Positions 24,161 to 33,112 of a stretch of 64,000 bases of DNA are shown in pieces. A program made the position numbers and the translations under genes. A model generated the notes under the pieces. The model saw nothing but the letters and a program-made list of their open reading frames with translations, was not told the origin of the DNA and did no database searches. The first letter of the stretch is position 1. The number at the start of each line of letters is the position of its first letter. The stretch spans positions 1 through 64,000 of the forward strand of contig JAHEFK010000010.1 of assembly GCA_024640225.1 (NCBI GenBank), read 5' to 3'. The DNA comes from Bacteroidota bacterium. Lineage in GTDB: Bacteria; Bacteroidota; Bacteroidia; Chitinophagales; Chitinophagaceae.

Positions 24161-27100
24161 ATGAATCGTTTTTTGATTAGATTTTTTATTTTAGTTGCAT
24201 CCATTTTCGCCCTCAGCTCACAGGTGAAAGCATCTCACTTTGCGGCTGGTGACATTAAAGTGGAATTTGTTGGATTAGATTCCTTGGATTTGCGCTATAG
24301 AGTAACTGTTACCGTCTTTTACGACTGTAAAGGTACTTCTCCATATGCTACTGTTACATTATATTATCAATCAACTACAGCAGGTGTTAATACTTCAATT
24401 GCTGTTCCATTTGATGTAGCACAAAATCTAACTTTGAGTCAATTGTGCCCGGCATATGCTTCACAATCTGCTTGTGTTAATCCAAGTTCAACGGCTTACC
24501 CTGGTTTCTTCAAACGTGTATATTCTACTGTATTGACATTGACTAGACGACCAGATTGGAATTTTTGGATCAATGAAGGTGCAAGAAATGGAGCAATCAC
24601 TAATTTAACTTCACCATCTAACTTCGTTGTATATTCTCGTTATAATAATTTGATTCGTTATAATAACAATACAGCAAACTTTACAATTGATCCAGTACCT
24701 TATTATTGTATTAATCAACCATCTCAATTCTTAAATAGTCCTTATGACGCAGATGGAGATTCCATTGTGGTTACCCCAAACTTAAGTTATGGTTCATTTG
24801 GAACTGGTATAACTATTCCAAATTTCTCAAATCAAACATTATTTGCCTATAATTATGAGCCAGGTTTTACAGCTACCAATCCTGTTGCATCTTCATCAAC
24901 AAATCCATACACAGTAAATCCAGGCACCGGTACAGCAACCTTTACTCCTACATTAGATGGAGCCATGGTTGTGGCATTTGAAGCAACAGATTATGATCGC
25001 TGCACCAAACAATTATTAAGTACTGTTAGTCGTGACGTTCAAATTATTGTGTCTCCAGCAGGTCAATGTAATATTCAAATACCTGTAATTGATTCTTTAC
25101 CTTCTAATTTAGTGAACTGTACTTTAGATACAGCTGGTGGGGCTAAAAACATCAATGTTTGTCCAGGTCAAACCATTAGCTTTCAAGTGCAAGCTGCGGC
25201 TTCAGTGATTACTAATTTAGTTACTTTGAACTCCAATGCAGCCCAATCTTGTCAAGGGTCTTCTTTTATTGTTAACAATCAATATTCTTTAAACCCAACA
25301 GCAACATTTACTTGGACACCAACTGTAAACGATATTGGAGACCATATCTTTTTAGGTATTGCAGCCGATTCAACTTGTGGCGGTGGACAGATCTTTGTTG
25401 TTAAAAACTCTATGTATGTAATTGTACGTGTACAAGCATCCGTAGATGCAGGTCCAGATGGATTCGTTTGTCCTGAGGGTGGTAAGCCATGGCAGTTAAA
25501 TGCAGGCGGACCATTAAATGTACCTTATATCTGGACAGATGTAAGCGGTGGAGCACCTAATGGATTAGATAATGCAAATATTAAAAATCCAACAGCATTA
25601 CCTAATGCTGATGCTTGTTATGTGGTTGAAATAGGTACTTGTATTCCAACCTGTAAAAGTAAAGATACGGTTTGCGTATCTCAAAAATCAAATAGTAGTG
25701 TAACCATTGTTCCAGGTTCTCCAATTATTGTTTGTCGACCAGATTATATACAGCTAACAGCTAATGTAGTTGGAGATAAACCAATTGCCAATTTACCTTG
25801 TGGAACAACAAATCCACAAACTTGCCCTACAGAAGATTCAACCGTAGTAGTTTTCCCTGGTGGATCTATTTTACCAAATCTAGTGGGTACACCTTTTTAT
25901 TCTCCATTCTGTGGTGATTTAAGATCTGCTCGTTCCCAATATTTATATCGTCAAAGTGAACTACGCTCTTATGGCATGTACTCAGGAACTATCAACAGTT
26001 TGTCATTCTTAGTACAAGCTCCAACTACTACTACGTATAGTAATTTCAGCATTTCCATGAAGTGCACGAATAGAATGAATTTAGATCCAGTATATGGTCC
26101 ATTGGAAAATACGGGCATGACTACCGTCTTTACTTCTGCAACGCCCATTACACCACAAGTAGGTTGGAATAAATTTGTTTTTAATACGCCATACACTTGG
26201 GATACTACTCAAAATTTAATTATAGAGGTTTGTTATTCCAATGCAAGTGTAGGAACCACATCTATTATTAGTAATGTTTCAACATCTTATATTGCTACAC
26301 AAAGAAAATCAACAACTACAGGTACAACTAATTTCTGCGCTACTCCATTAGCAACGGGTACAACTGATGCATTTTTATATAGACCATTAATTAAATTCAA
26401 CTCTTGTAGAGCACCAGAAGCTGATTTCCCATATACCTGGAAGCCAGGGTTTTTCTTATCGGATTCTACAGCAGGAGCTCCATTCGCTTATATCGCAGAT
26501 AATATAAAATATGTAGTGAAGTCTGTAGACAGAGATGGATGTATCTTTAGAGATTCGGTAGACATTTTTGTACCACAACATCATTTTACTCGTTTCCCAA
26601 TTGATACCTCAATTTGTATCGGTGACACGATTATTTTAAGAGGCTTTGGTGCTAATACCTACCAATGGTTTGAATCGGATGCGTTTAATCCACCTACGAC
26701 TTTATCATGTACCAATTGTCAAGATCCTTATGCATTCCCAACTGTAGATACCAAATACTATGTTGTAGGATATCCTGCAGATAGCTATACCGATTCTGTG
26801 AAATGTGCAGATACTTTAGCTATTCAAGTGCGCATTCGTCCATTACCAACAGTAGATATATTAATGGCTTCAGATACTACTGTAAAATATGGTTCAACCT
26901 TATTAGTAAGTGCTACCTCAAGCGCTTCTAGATTCTTATGGAGACCAGTAGCTACGGTAACGAATCCTAATTTGCTAGTTACTACTTTGAAACCAACAAA
27001 AAATACTACCTATACCTTAGTTGCAATTGATAAGTATGGTTGTAAAAATGAAGACTCTATTCATGTAAATATCGATTACAGAGATCATTTATTAGTACCT

Positions 27101-27355
27101 TCTGCATTTAGTCCAAATGGCGACGGAAGAAACGATGATTTCAAAGTTGCTAATTTGACGTTCCAAAAAGTTATTGAATTTAGAGTATTGAATCGTTGGG
27201 GTCAGGAAGTTTATTATGCAGCTAATAATAAACCATGGGATGGTACTTGGAAAGGAGTGCCACAAGATATGGGCACTTACAGTTACTTTATTAAAGTAGC
27301 TTATCCAGATGGAATTATAGAAACCTATAAAGGTGAAGTAACCCTTGTTAGATAA
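24161..27355 (+). CDS. T9SS type B sorting-domain surface protein, copy 2
   Basis: A large secreted protein of 1064 residues, paralogous to the gene 36 bases upstream. The signal peptide (residues 1-24) is followed by SHFAAGDIKVEF, matching the SHAAGAELLYSW opening of copy 1. The middle holds Cys-rich Ig/PKD-like modules (for example DTSICIGDTIILRG). An insert around residues 570-760 is absent from copy 1 and resembles a carbohydrate- or ligand-binding module. The C terminus is a type B sorting domain (PSAFSPNGDGRNDDF, VLNRWGQEVYY, WDGTWKGVPQDMGTYSYF). A terminator follows, so the two probably form one transcription unit. Confidence 0.88.
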   Translation: MNRFLIRFFILVASIFALSSQVKASHFAAGDIKVEFVGLDSLDLRYRVTVTVFYDCKGTSPYATVTLYYQSTTAGVNTSIAVPFDVAQNLTLSQLCPAYASQSACVNPSSTAYPGFFKRVYSTVLTLTRRPDWNFWINEGARNGAITNLTSPSNFVVYSRYNNLIRYNNNTANFTIDPVPYYCINQPSQFLNSPYDADGDSIVVTPNLSYGSFGTGITIPNFSNQTLFAYNYEPGFTATNPVASSSTNPYTVNPGTGTATFTPTLDGAMVVAFEATDYDRCTKQLLSTVSRDVQIIVSPAGQCNIQIPVIDSLPSNLVNCTLDTAGGAKNINVCPGQTISFQVQAAASVITNLVTLNSNAAQSCQGSSFIVNNQYSLNPTATFTWTPTVNDIGDHIFLGIAADSTCGGGQIFVVKNSMYVIVRVQASVDAGPDGFVCPEGGKPWQLNAGGPLNVPYIWTDVSGGAPNGLDNANIKNPTALPNADACYVVEIGTCIPTCKSKDTVCVSQKSNSSVTIVPGSPIIVCRPDYIQLTANVVGDKPIANLPCGTTNPQTCPTEDSTVVVFPGGSILPNLVGTPFYSPFCGDLRSARSQYLYRQSELRSYGMYSGTINSLSFLVQAPTTTTYSNFSISMKCTNRMNLDPVYGPLENTGMTTVFTSATPITPQVGWNKFVFNTPYTWDTTQNLIIEVCYSNASVGTTSIISNVSTSYIATQRKSTTTGTTNFCATPLATGTTDAFLYRPLIKFNSCRAPEADFPYTWKPGFFLSDSTAGAPFAYIADNIKYVVKSVDRDGCIFRDSVDIFVPQHHFTRFPIDTSICIGDTIILRGFGANTYQWFESDAFNPPTTLSCTNCQDPYAFPTVDTKYYVVGYPADSYTDSVKCADTLAIQVRIRPLPTVDILMASDTTVKYGSTLLVSATSSASRFLWRPVATVTNPNLLVTTLKPTKNTTYTLVAIDKYGCKNEDSIHVNIDYRDHLLVPSAFSPNGDGRNDDFKVANLTFQKVIEFRVLNRWGQEVYYAANNKPWDGTWKGVPQDMGTYSYFIKVAYPDGIIETYKGEVTLVR

Positions 27356-27370
27356 TTAGAATTTAATTAA

Positions 27371-27401
27371 AAAAAAGGAGCTCCAATTGGTGCTCCTTTT
27401 T
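27371..27401 (+). terminator. Intrinsic terminator after the paired surface proteins
   Basis: AAAAGGAGC at 27373-27381 pairs with GCTCCTTTT at 27392-27400 across a 10-base loop, followed by more T. It starts about 15 bases after the second surface-protein stop. Confidence 0.85.
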
Positions 27402-27433
27402 CATTTTTTTACTATTTTTAAAAAAAACCAATT

Positions 27434-27877
27434 ATGAAAAAGATTTTATTAAACACAACATTGCTACTTGCCCTACTTTTTAGTATTCAAACAAGTTTAT
27501 TTGCACAAGCAGATCCTGTTGAACGCATCTGGCTAAACCAAGAAAAAACAGGGAAGGTGCAAATTTATAGAGCACGTGATGGAAAATTATATGGCAAAAT
27601 TATGTGGTTGAGTGAACCCAATAAAAATGGTGCTCCTAAAGTTGATGATAAAAATCCTGATCCTAAAAAAAGAGCAACTCCTATTATGAATTTAATTATC
27701 CTTAAAGGGTTTACTAAGTCGGAAGAAAATGTTTATGAAGGAGGTACTATCTACGATCCTAAGAATGGCAAAACCTATTCATGCAAAATGACCTTGAAAG
27801 GTAAGTCATTAGATATTAGAGGTTTTATAGGTATATCTTTAATTGGTAGAACTTCTGTTTGGACATTAGCTGAATAA
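27434..27877 (+). CDS. DUF2147 family secreted protein
   Basis: A protein of 147 residues with a signal peptide (residues 1-25, ending TSLFAQA). The mature part has the DUF2147 pattern: ERIWLNQEKTGKVQIYRARDGKLYGKIMWL, then PIMNLIILKGFTKSEENVYEGGTIYDPKNGKTYSCKM and DIRGFIGISLIGRTSVW. This is a small beta-barrel-like family of periplasmic or surface proteins with no established role. Terminators lie on both sides, so it is probably transcribed alone. Confidence 0.87.
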   Translation: MKKILLNTTLLLALLFSIQTSLFAQADPVERIWLNQEKTGKVQIYRARDGKLYGKIMWLSEPNKNGAPKVDDKNPDPKKRATPIMNLIILKGFTKSEENVYEGGTIYDPKNGKTYSCKMTLKGKSLDIRGFIGISLIGRTSVWTLAE

Positions 27878-27896
27878 ATTCCAGTAGGTTACTTTT

Positions 27897-27925
27897 AAAA
27901 GTGTAGCTATTGCTACACTTTTTTT
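27897..27925 (+). terminator. Intrinsic terminator after DUF2147 gene
   Basis: AAAAGTGTAGC and GCTACACTTTT form an 11-base stem with loop TATT, followed by a run of T to 27925. Confidence 0.9.
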
Positions 27926-27937
27926 ATGTTTAAATAG

Positions 27938-27945
27938 TACATTTA
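27938..27945 (+). promoter_or_regulatory. Candidate -7 box of holB
   Basis: TACATTTA matches TAnnTTTG with one mismatch and ends 4 bases before the holB ATG, which would give a nearly leaderless mRNA. Confidence 0.35.
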
Positions 27946-27949
27946 CATC

Positions 27950-29092
27950 ATGCTTTTAAAAAATGTGATTGGCCAAGAACATGCTAAAAAAGGGCTCTTA
28001 GATATGTATCAGAGTGGCCATTTGCCGCATGCGCTTTTATTAGTTGGGGAAGAGGGCTATGGGGGCTTGCCATTGGCTTGGGCCTTTATTCAATATATTA
28101 TGTGTGAGCATAAGTTGCCTACAGATGCATGTGGTACTTGCCCAAATTGTTCAAAAATTAGCAAATGGGAGCATGCCGATGTGCATATTTCTTTTCCAAG
28201 CATTAAATTGTCATCCGACAAAAAGAATTTAAGTAAGTATCATATCGATTCCTTTAAAGAGTTTGTAGCTCAAACGTCTTATGGTACTTGTTACGATTGG
28301 CTTCAATTTATTGATGCAGATAATAAGCAAGGTAATATTTCTAAAGACGAGTGCGATGAGATAATACATCAAATGAGCCTTAAATCGTATGAAGGCGGGC
28401 TTAAAGTGCAAGTGATTTGGCTGCCAGAATATTTAGGAAAAGAGGGTAACCGACTTTTGAAATTAATTGAAGAACCGCCAGCAGATACCTTGTTTATTTT
28501 AATTACGAGTGCTAAAGAAGACGTGATGCCTACCATCGTTTCTCGTACACAACTAGTGCCGTTGGTGCCCATACCGGCCAACTATTTATATGAAGAGCTT
28601 GTACATAAAGGTATTACCGATCCGACAGCAGCAGCTCAAATTGCACAAATCGCCAAAGGTAGTTATGCAGAGGCCTTACATTTAGCCAAACAATTAGATA
28701 ACGATTTATTTGCTGATTTAAGAAATTGGTTTAATGCACTTTTTGCCAAAAAAGGAGCGGATATCATTTCTTTTGTTGAAGAGTATGCTAAAAAGGGTAG
28801 AGAGCAGCAAAAGAATTTTTTACATTATGTAATGACAATATTAGAACAAGCCATTAAAGCGCGCTATATTCCTGAAAGTCATGTAAACTTACCTGATGCT
28901 GAAAAGCAATTTGTTCTGAAATTAGCGTCCATGCAGCTAGATATGGACCAATTGCAACAAATGATTAAAGAAATAAACGATACACAATATGCAATAGAAC
29001 GCAATGCGCATAGTAAAACACAATTGCATGCCTTATCCATTTCCCTTCAATTTATCATTCAAAATAGAAAGTGGATGGGAAATGTTTATTAA
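27950..29092 (+). CDS. holB: DNA polymerase III subunit delta-prime
   Basis: A clamp-loader subunit of the replicative polymerase with AAA+ fold. The N terminus LLKNVIGQEHAKKGLLDMY is standard. The Walker A region is degenerate (VGEEGYGGLPLA, no Lys), as expected for the non-ATPase delta-prime. The zinc module CGTCPNCSKI follows. Later come RLLKLIEEPPADTLFILITS and the SRTQ sensor region. The 380-residue length is normal for Bacteroidota. It precedes ricT, with a separate promoter box between them. Confidence 0.9.
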   Translation: MLLKNVIGQEHAKKGLLDMYQSGHLPHALLLVGEEGYGGLPLAWAFIQYIMCEHKLPTDACGTCPNCSKISKWEHADVHISFPSIKLSSDKKNLSKYHIDSFKEFVAQTSYGTCYDWLQFIDADNKQGNISKDECDEIIHQMSLKSYEGGLKVQVIWLPEYLGKEGNRLLKLIEEPPADTLFILITSAKEDVMPTIVSRTQLVPLVPIPANYLYEELVHKGITDPTAAAQIAQIAKGSYAEALHLAKQLDNDLFADLRNWFNALFAKKGADIISFVEEYAKKGREQQKNFLHYVMTILEQAIKARYIPESHVNLPDAEKQFVLKLASMQLDMDQLQQMIKEINDTQYAIERNAHSKTQLHALSISLQFIIQNRKWMGNVY

Positions 29093-29115
29093 AGTAAATA
29101 TTACATATTATTTTG

Positions 29116-29123
29116 TAAATTTG
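29116..29123 (+). promoter_or_regulatory. Candidate -7 box of ricT
   Basis: TAAATTTG matches TAnnTTTG exactly, between holB and ricT. With the ATG at 29200 the leader would be about 70 bases. Confidence 0.5.
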
Positions 29124-29199
29124 TACAAACTAAATTGTTAACATAAAGCCGAGTGATTTGCGTGTCGATGAAGGGTGGCTTCAATATAAATTAAGAACT

Positions 29200-30561
29200 A
29201 TGGGATGTGGAAGTTGTGGAACAGGAACAGATGGAAAACCGGGCGGATGTAAAAGCCACGGATCGTGCAGCACCAGTGGCTGTAATAGAATGAATGCCTA
29301 TAATTGGTTAAGTGCATTGCCCTTATCTGATGCGTCAAAACCTTTTCCTATTTTGGAAGTAAGTTTCAGTAATGGGAGTAGAAAGGATTTCTATAAAAAC
29401 AATACCTATCATATTTTTGAAAAAGATCAATGGATCGTTTTAGAAGGAACAGGAGGAATAGATATTGGTCAGGTGAGCTTAACGGGCGAACTCGTTAAAT
29501 TGCAATTGAAAAAATACCGTGTTCAAGAAGATGCTGTTGTAAAGCGTGTTTTAAGAGCGGCTACAGCTGAAGATTTGGAATTATATCATGCACAAAAAGA
29601 AAGAGAAAAAAATATTTTAGTTCGTTCTAGAGCAATCGCTAAGGAATTTAAATTAGAGATGAAGGTTTGCGAGGTAGAGTTACAAGCCGATGGTAAAAAA
29701 GCTACCTTTTTCTATACCGCAGATAGTCGTGTAGATTTTAGAGAACTCATCAAAGTATATGCTACTGATTTTAAAGTAAAGGTAGAAATGCGACAAATAG
29801 GTGCACGTCAAGAAAGTGCCAAAGTAGGTGGCATTGGATCTTGTGGAAGAGAATTATGTTGCAGCACTTGGCTTACCGATTTCAAGTCAGTGAATACTAA
29901 TACTGCTCGCTATCAAAATCTATCTATCAATCAAACAAAATTATCGGGTCAATGTGGCCGTTTGAAATGTTGTTTGAACTATGAATTAGATACCTATCTA
30001 GATGCGTTGAGTGTATTCCCTGATCACGCAGAGCAAATTGAAACAAAACAAGGAAGAGCCTTTTTACAAAAGAAAGATATCTTTAAAAATCTTATGTGGT
30101 ATAGTTTTGCTTCTAGCAATAAACAATATCCAATGACGATTGAGCGTGTAAAAGAAATAGTAGCACTCAATAAAAAAGGCGTTGTGCCAGATGAGTTGCA
30201 AGCCATAGAGATAGAATCAGCAAGCGAGCGCAAAGGCATTAAATCTGCCGATATGGGCTTTGTGAATGATGTAGGCCAAATAACGCTTAAAGCTTTAGAG
30301 AAGAAGAATAAAAATCATAAGCATAAAAATAATAATAGGCCGGCAACTCCAGGAGGCAATAAACCTCAACAACATGCAGGACCTAATAAGCCTACTACTG
30401 GGAAAGGACCGAACACCTCTAATCAACAGCCTAATCAACAAAAAAGAGGACCTCAAAAACCAAATCCTGCAAGGCAGCCGCAACGACCTCAAAAATCAGC
30501 GACCGCTCCATCAGCACCAGCCGTTGAAAAGGTATCTGGAATTTTCTCAAATGAATCTTAA
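29200..30561 (+). CDS. ricT: PSP1-domain protein (RicT/YaaT family)
   Basis: The PSP1 family includes Bacillus RicT, part of an iron-sulfur complex affecting RNase Y processing. I choose ATG 29200 (MGCGSCGTG, 453 residues) over the in-frame TTG at 29158, because homologues begin with this Cys-rich stretch. Cys residues at 3, 6, 17, 23 and 28, plus GSCGRELCCSTW and GQCGRLKCCLNYE, could hold metal clusters. The C-terminal 90 residues are a low-complexity basic Pro/Gln/Asn tail. It is followed by a terminator and a lipoprotein gene. The role in Bacteroidota is not established. Confidence 0.88.
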   Translation: MGCGSCGTGTDGKPGGCKSHGSCSTSGCNRMNAYNWLSALPLSDASKPFPILEVSFSNGSRKDFYKNNTYHIFEKDQWIVLEGTGGIDIGQVSLTGELVKLQLKKYRVQEDAVVKRVLRAATAEDLELYHAQKEREKNILVRSRAIAKEFKLEMKVCEVELQADGKKATFFYTADSRVDFRELIKVYATDFKVKVEMRQIGARQESAKVGGIGSCGRELCCSTWLTDFKSVNTNTARYQNLSINQTKLSGQCGRLKCCLNYELDTYLDALSVFPDHAEQIETKQGRAFLQKKDIFKNLMWYSFASSNKQYPMTIERVKEIVALNKKGVVPDELQAIEIESASERKGIKSADMGFVNDVGQITLKALEKKNKNHKHKNNNRPATPGGNKPQQHAGPNKPTTGKGPNTSNQQPNQQKRGPQKPNPARQPQRPQKSATAPSAPAVEKVSGIFSNES

Positions 30562-30571
30562 AAAAATAAGC

Positions 30572-30597
30572 AAAGCCATAGTTCACTATGGCTTTTT
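30572..30597 (+). terminator. Intrinsic terminator after ricT
   Basis: AAAGCCATAG and CTATGGCTTT form a 10-base stem with loop TTCA, then further T. It lies between ricT and the lipoprotein gene, 10 bases after the stop. Confidence 0.85.
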
Positions 30598-30609
30598 AAA
30601 TAATCAATT

Positions 30610-31107
30610 ATGCAGTTTATTAAAAGTAGTTTAGTTGTTGTTGTATTCAGTTTTTTATGGGCTTGTTCTTCTACGCCCAATCAACTACGCAATTTTATTT
30701 GGTTGCAAGGCACATGGGTAGCTAATAAAGATAAAGTGGTAATTATTGAAACTTGGAAAATGCAAAATGACAGTACCATGTTGGGAACTGGGAAAGTAGT
30801 AGCAGAAGGGGATACCACTATTTTTGAACAATTGGCATTAAAGCAGCAACGCAATGGGTTGTTATATTGTGTTCATTTAAACAATAGTGCTGACACGCTG
30901 CAATTTATATTTACGAGTCAGCAAACCGATGCAAGAGCCGCTTCTTTTCTTTTCCAATCCCTTAATAAAACTGCGAATAGAACTTTTAATACACCCCATC
31001 AGATTCGATACGAGCAATTACTAAATGATAAAATGCGGGTGACCATAGAGTATTCAACTGCAACTAATATGAAACCCGAATTGTTTGAGTTTACGCAAAT
31101 ACAGTAA
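30610..31107 (+). CDS. Lipocalin-like lipoprotein (DUF6265-type)
   Basis: A probable lipoprotein of 165 residues. The signal peptide ends in a lipobox FLWAC (Cys near residue 20). The mature part opens with NFIWLQGTWVANKDKVVIIETWKM, the GTW...E.W pattern of small lipocalin-like DUF6265 proteins, followed by regular beta-strand-rich sequence. The function is unknown, and binding of a small hydrophobic ligand is a family-level guess. Its stop is one base from the stop of the convergent transporter, with no terminator visible between them. Confidence 0.7.
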   Translation: MQFIKSSLVVVVFSFLWACSSTPNQLRNFIWLQGTWVANKDKVVIIETWKMQNDSTMLGTGKVVAEGDTTIFEQLALKQQRNGLLYCVHLNNSADTLQFIFTSQQTDARAASFLFQSLNKTANRTFNTPHQIRYEQLLNDKMRVTIEYSTATNMKPELFEFTQIQ

Positions 31108-31108
31108 G

Positions 31109-32977
31109 TTACGATTTCGCAATAAAGACGGGTATATCTATAAGGTGTCGCACTTGATTGATCGTTTCACCGTACAAATAATCATGCAGCCCTTTGTGCC
31201 CGTGACTTCCAAGTATTAATAAATCAGGTTGCGTTTCTTTTACAATACGTACAATTTCTTGAACACGTTTATTGTATCCTAAAACAGCAGATGTAGTATA
31301 ACCACGCTCTTCGAAGAATCGTGCATACTCTTGTAAAATAGCTTTATCTCGAATTGTTTCTTCGTCGTGTGCATTATTGCCCAACAATCGTGCCGATGCA
31401 CTTTCAACTATATGAATCAAAACTATGTGTGTGCCATTAGGCGCTAAGCGTAAGGCATGGGTAATACTATTGCGATCGGTATCGGTATAGTCTAATGCGA
31501 TGGCAATTTTATGGAATGCATTAAATGTTGTTTGTAGATTAGGCAAATCAATTGTAGGATGTATAAAGGGTTTGCTTTGTATTTTTTTAGCAATCAATGG
31601 GTAGATGATGGTATAAATCAATAAGCCTACTATAAGTACTTCCATACTCACAATAAGTAATTTAATCCCTAGTGATGTACTGTTGGTCATCCACTCATCT
31701 GCGGTAGCAAATACTAATTTTAAATTGAGCGAAACAATAATGCCTGCTACTATCCAACCAATAACTTGAGTCGATTTTTTAATGGTAAACATGCCCATTT
31801 CTTTTTTATCACTCACAAAATGGAGGAGTGGTATAACTGCAAAGGCTAATTGCATACTCAGTAAAACTTGACTAAATACTAAGAGCCGATCAGCTGCTGC
31901 TTCGCCCGCTATGAGCAATACCAATAGTGTAGGCACGATAGCTATTAAACGGGTAGCAATTCTTCGCATCCATGGATTAATGCGCAGCGATAAATAACCC
32001 TCCATCACAATCTGTCCAGCTAAGGTGCCTGTTATGGTAGAGCTTTGTCCAGCCGCAATCAAGGCAATAGCAAATAAATGGGGTGCCCATTTGTTTCCTA
32101 AAATTGGGGCAAGAAGTTGGTGTGCTTCCGATAAAGAGGCCACTTGTTGGTTTCCCGTAGTATGAAAAGTACTTGCTGCTAAAATTAAAATGGCTGCATT
32201 TACAAAAAAAGCAATATTCAAGGCAATGGTACTATCCCATAAATTATATTTCAATGCTTTTTTAATAGCCACTTCGTTACGTTCTATTTTTCTAGTTTGT
32301 ACTAAAGCAGAATGCAAGTATAAGTTATGCGGCATAACCGTTGCTCCAATGATTCCAATAGCTATATAAAGAGCCGCCTGATTGGGTAGTTTAGGGTTTA
32401 AGCCTTTAGCTACCTCCAACATGTTAGGTTGAGCAAACACTAATTCTATTAAAAAGCATATGCTGATAATGCCGACTAATCCAATAATAAAAGCTTCCAT
32501 TTTTCGAATACCTAAACGTTGCAAGTACATCAGTAAGAAGGTGTCTAAAATGGTTATGCAAACGCCTACCAATAAAGGGATGCCTAATAATAGTTGTAAA
32601 CCAATAGCCATACCCAATACTTCAGCTAAATCACAGGCAGCAATAGCTAATTCAGCAAAAATATACAGTATGAAATTTATGGGTTTGGGATAACACAAAC
32701 GATTGCATTGTGCTAAATCGAGCTGACGGACAACTCCCAAGCGCGCGCTCAAGGTTTGTAATAGCAGCGCCATCAAATTACTCATTAATAAAACCCAAAT
32801 TAAGGCATAACCAAATTGGCTGCCACCGGCTAAATCAGTTGCCCAATTGCCGGGGTCCATATAGCCTACACTCACCAAATAAGCCGGACCAAAGAAGGCT
32901 GCAATTCTGCGCCATCCCTTCTTAGATTTTGATATTTCAACACTTTCGTGTACTTCACTGAGCGATTGATGTGGCAT
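31109..32977 (-). CDS. mntH: Nramp metal transporter fused to a universal stress domain
   Basis: A proton-coupled importer of Mn, Fe or another divalent metal. The Nramp part spans about residues 20-460 and shows the metal-site motif DPGN (VGYMDPGNWATD) in helix 1 and MPH (GATVMPHNLYLHSALVQT) in helix 6. After a short linker, residues about 478-622 form a UspA-like domain with the nucleotide-binding signature LILGSHGHKGLHDYLYGETINQV. Plain MntH proteins are about 410-440 residues. A minus-strand TAACTTTA (33007-33000) is a weak promoter box. The substrate is not determined. Confidence 0.92.
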   Translation of the reverse strand: MPHQSLSEVHESVEISKSKKGWRRIAAFFGPAYLVSVGYMDPGNWATDLAGGSQFGYALIWVLLMSNLMALLLQTLSARLGVVRQLDLAQCNRLCYPKPINFILYIFAELAIAACDLAEVLGMAIGLQLLLGIPLLVGVCITILDTFLLMYLQRLGIRKMEAFIIGLVGIISICFLIELVFAQPNMLEVAKGLNPKLPNQAALYIAIGIIGATVMPHNLYLHSALVQTRKIERNEVAIKKALKYNLWDSTIALNIAFFVNAAILILAASTFHTTGNQQVASLSEAHQLLAPILGNKWAPHLFAIALIAAGQSSTITGTLAGQIVMEGYLSLRINPWMRRIATRLIAIVPTLLVLLIAGEAAADRLLVFSQVLLSMQLAFAVIPLLHFVSDKKEMGMFTIKKSTQVIGWIVAGIIVSLNLKLVFATADEWMTNSTSLGIKLLIVSMEVLIVGLLIYTIIYPLIAKKIQSKPFIHPTIDLPNLQTTFNAFHKIAIALDYTDTDRNSITHALRLAPNGTHIVLIHIVESASARLLGNNAHDEETIRDKAILQEYARFFEERGYTTSAVLGYNKRVQEIVRIVKETQPDLLILGSHGHKGLHDYLYGETINQVRHLIDIPVFIAKS

Positions 32978-33112
32978 AGGGTAGCTGTAATTAGATGCTT
33001 AAAGTTACAACTTCCCAAATATTTTTAGTTAATAATAAATTTTTCCTTAGAAGTAAGTTATAAACATTGGTTTTTGTATCTTGTAGCATCATTTATAATA
33101 TAGGTAATAGGC

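Noticed and set aside
29150-29160. Shared AGCCGAGT octamer before ricT (29147-29154) and ctaB (5580-5587)
   Set aside because: Only two copies of 8 bases in 64 kb at different distances from the promoter boxes. Coincidence is likely.
30374-30634. 86-codon frame over the ricT tail into the lipoprotein gene
   Set aside because: It is an out-of-frame reading of the low-complexity ricT tail and passes through a terminator hairpin.
33077-33084. TATCTTGT as trpS promoter box
   Set aside because: It has two mismatches in the TTTG part of the consensus. Not reported as a feature.
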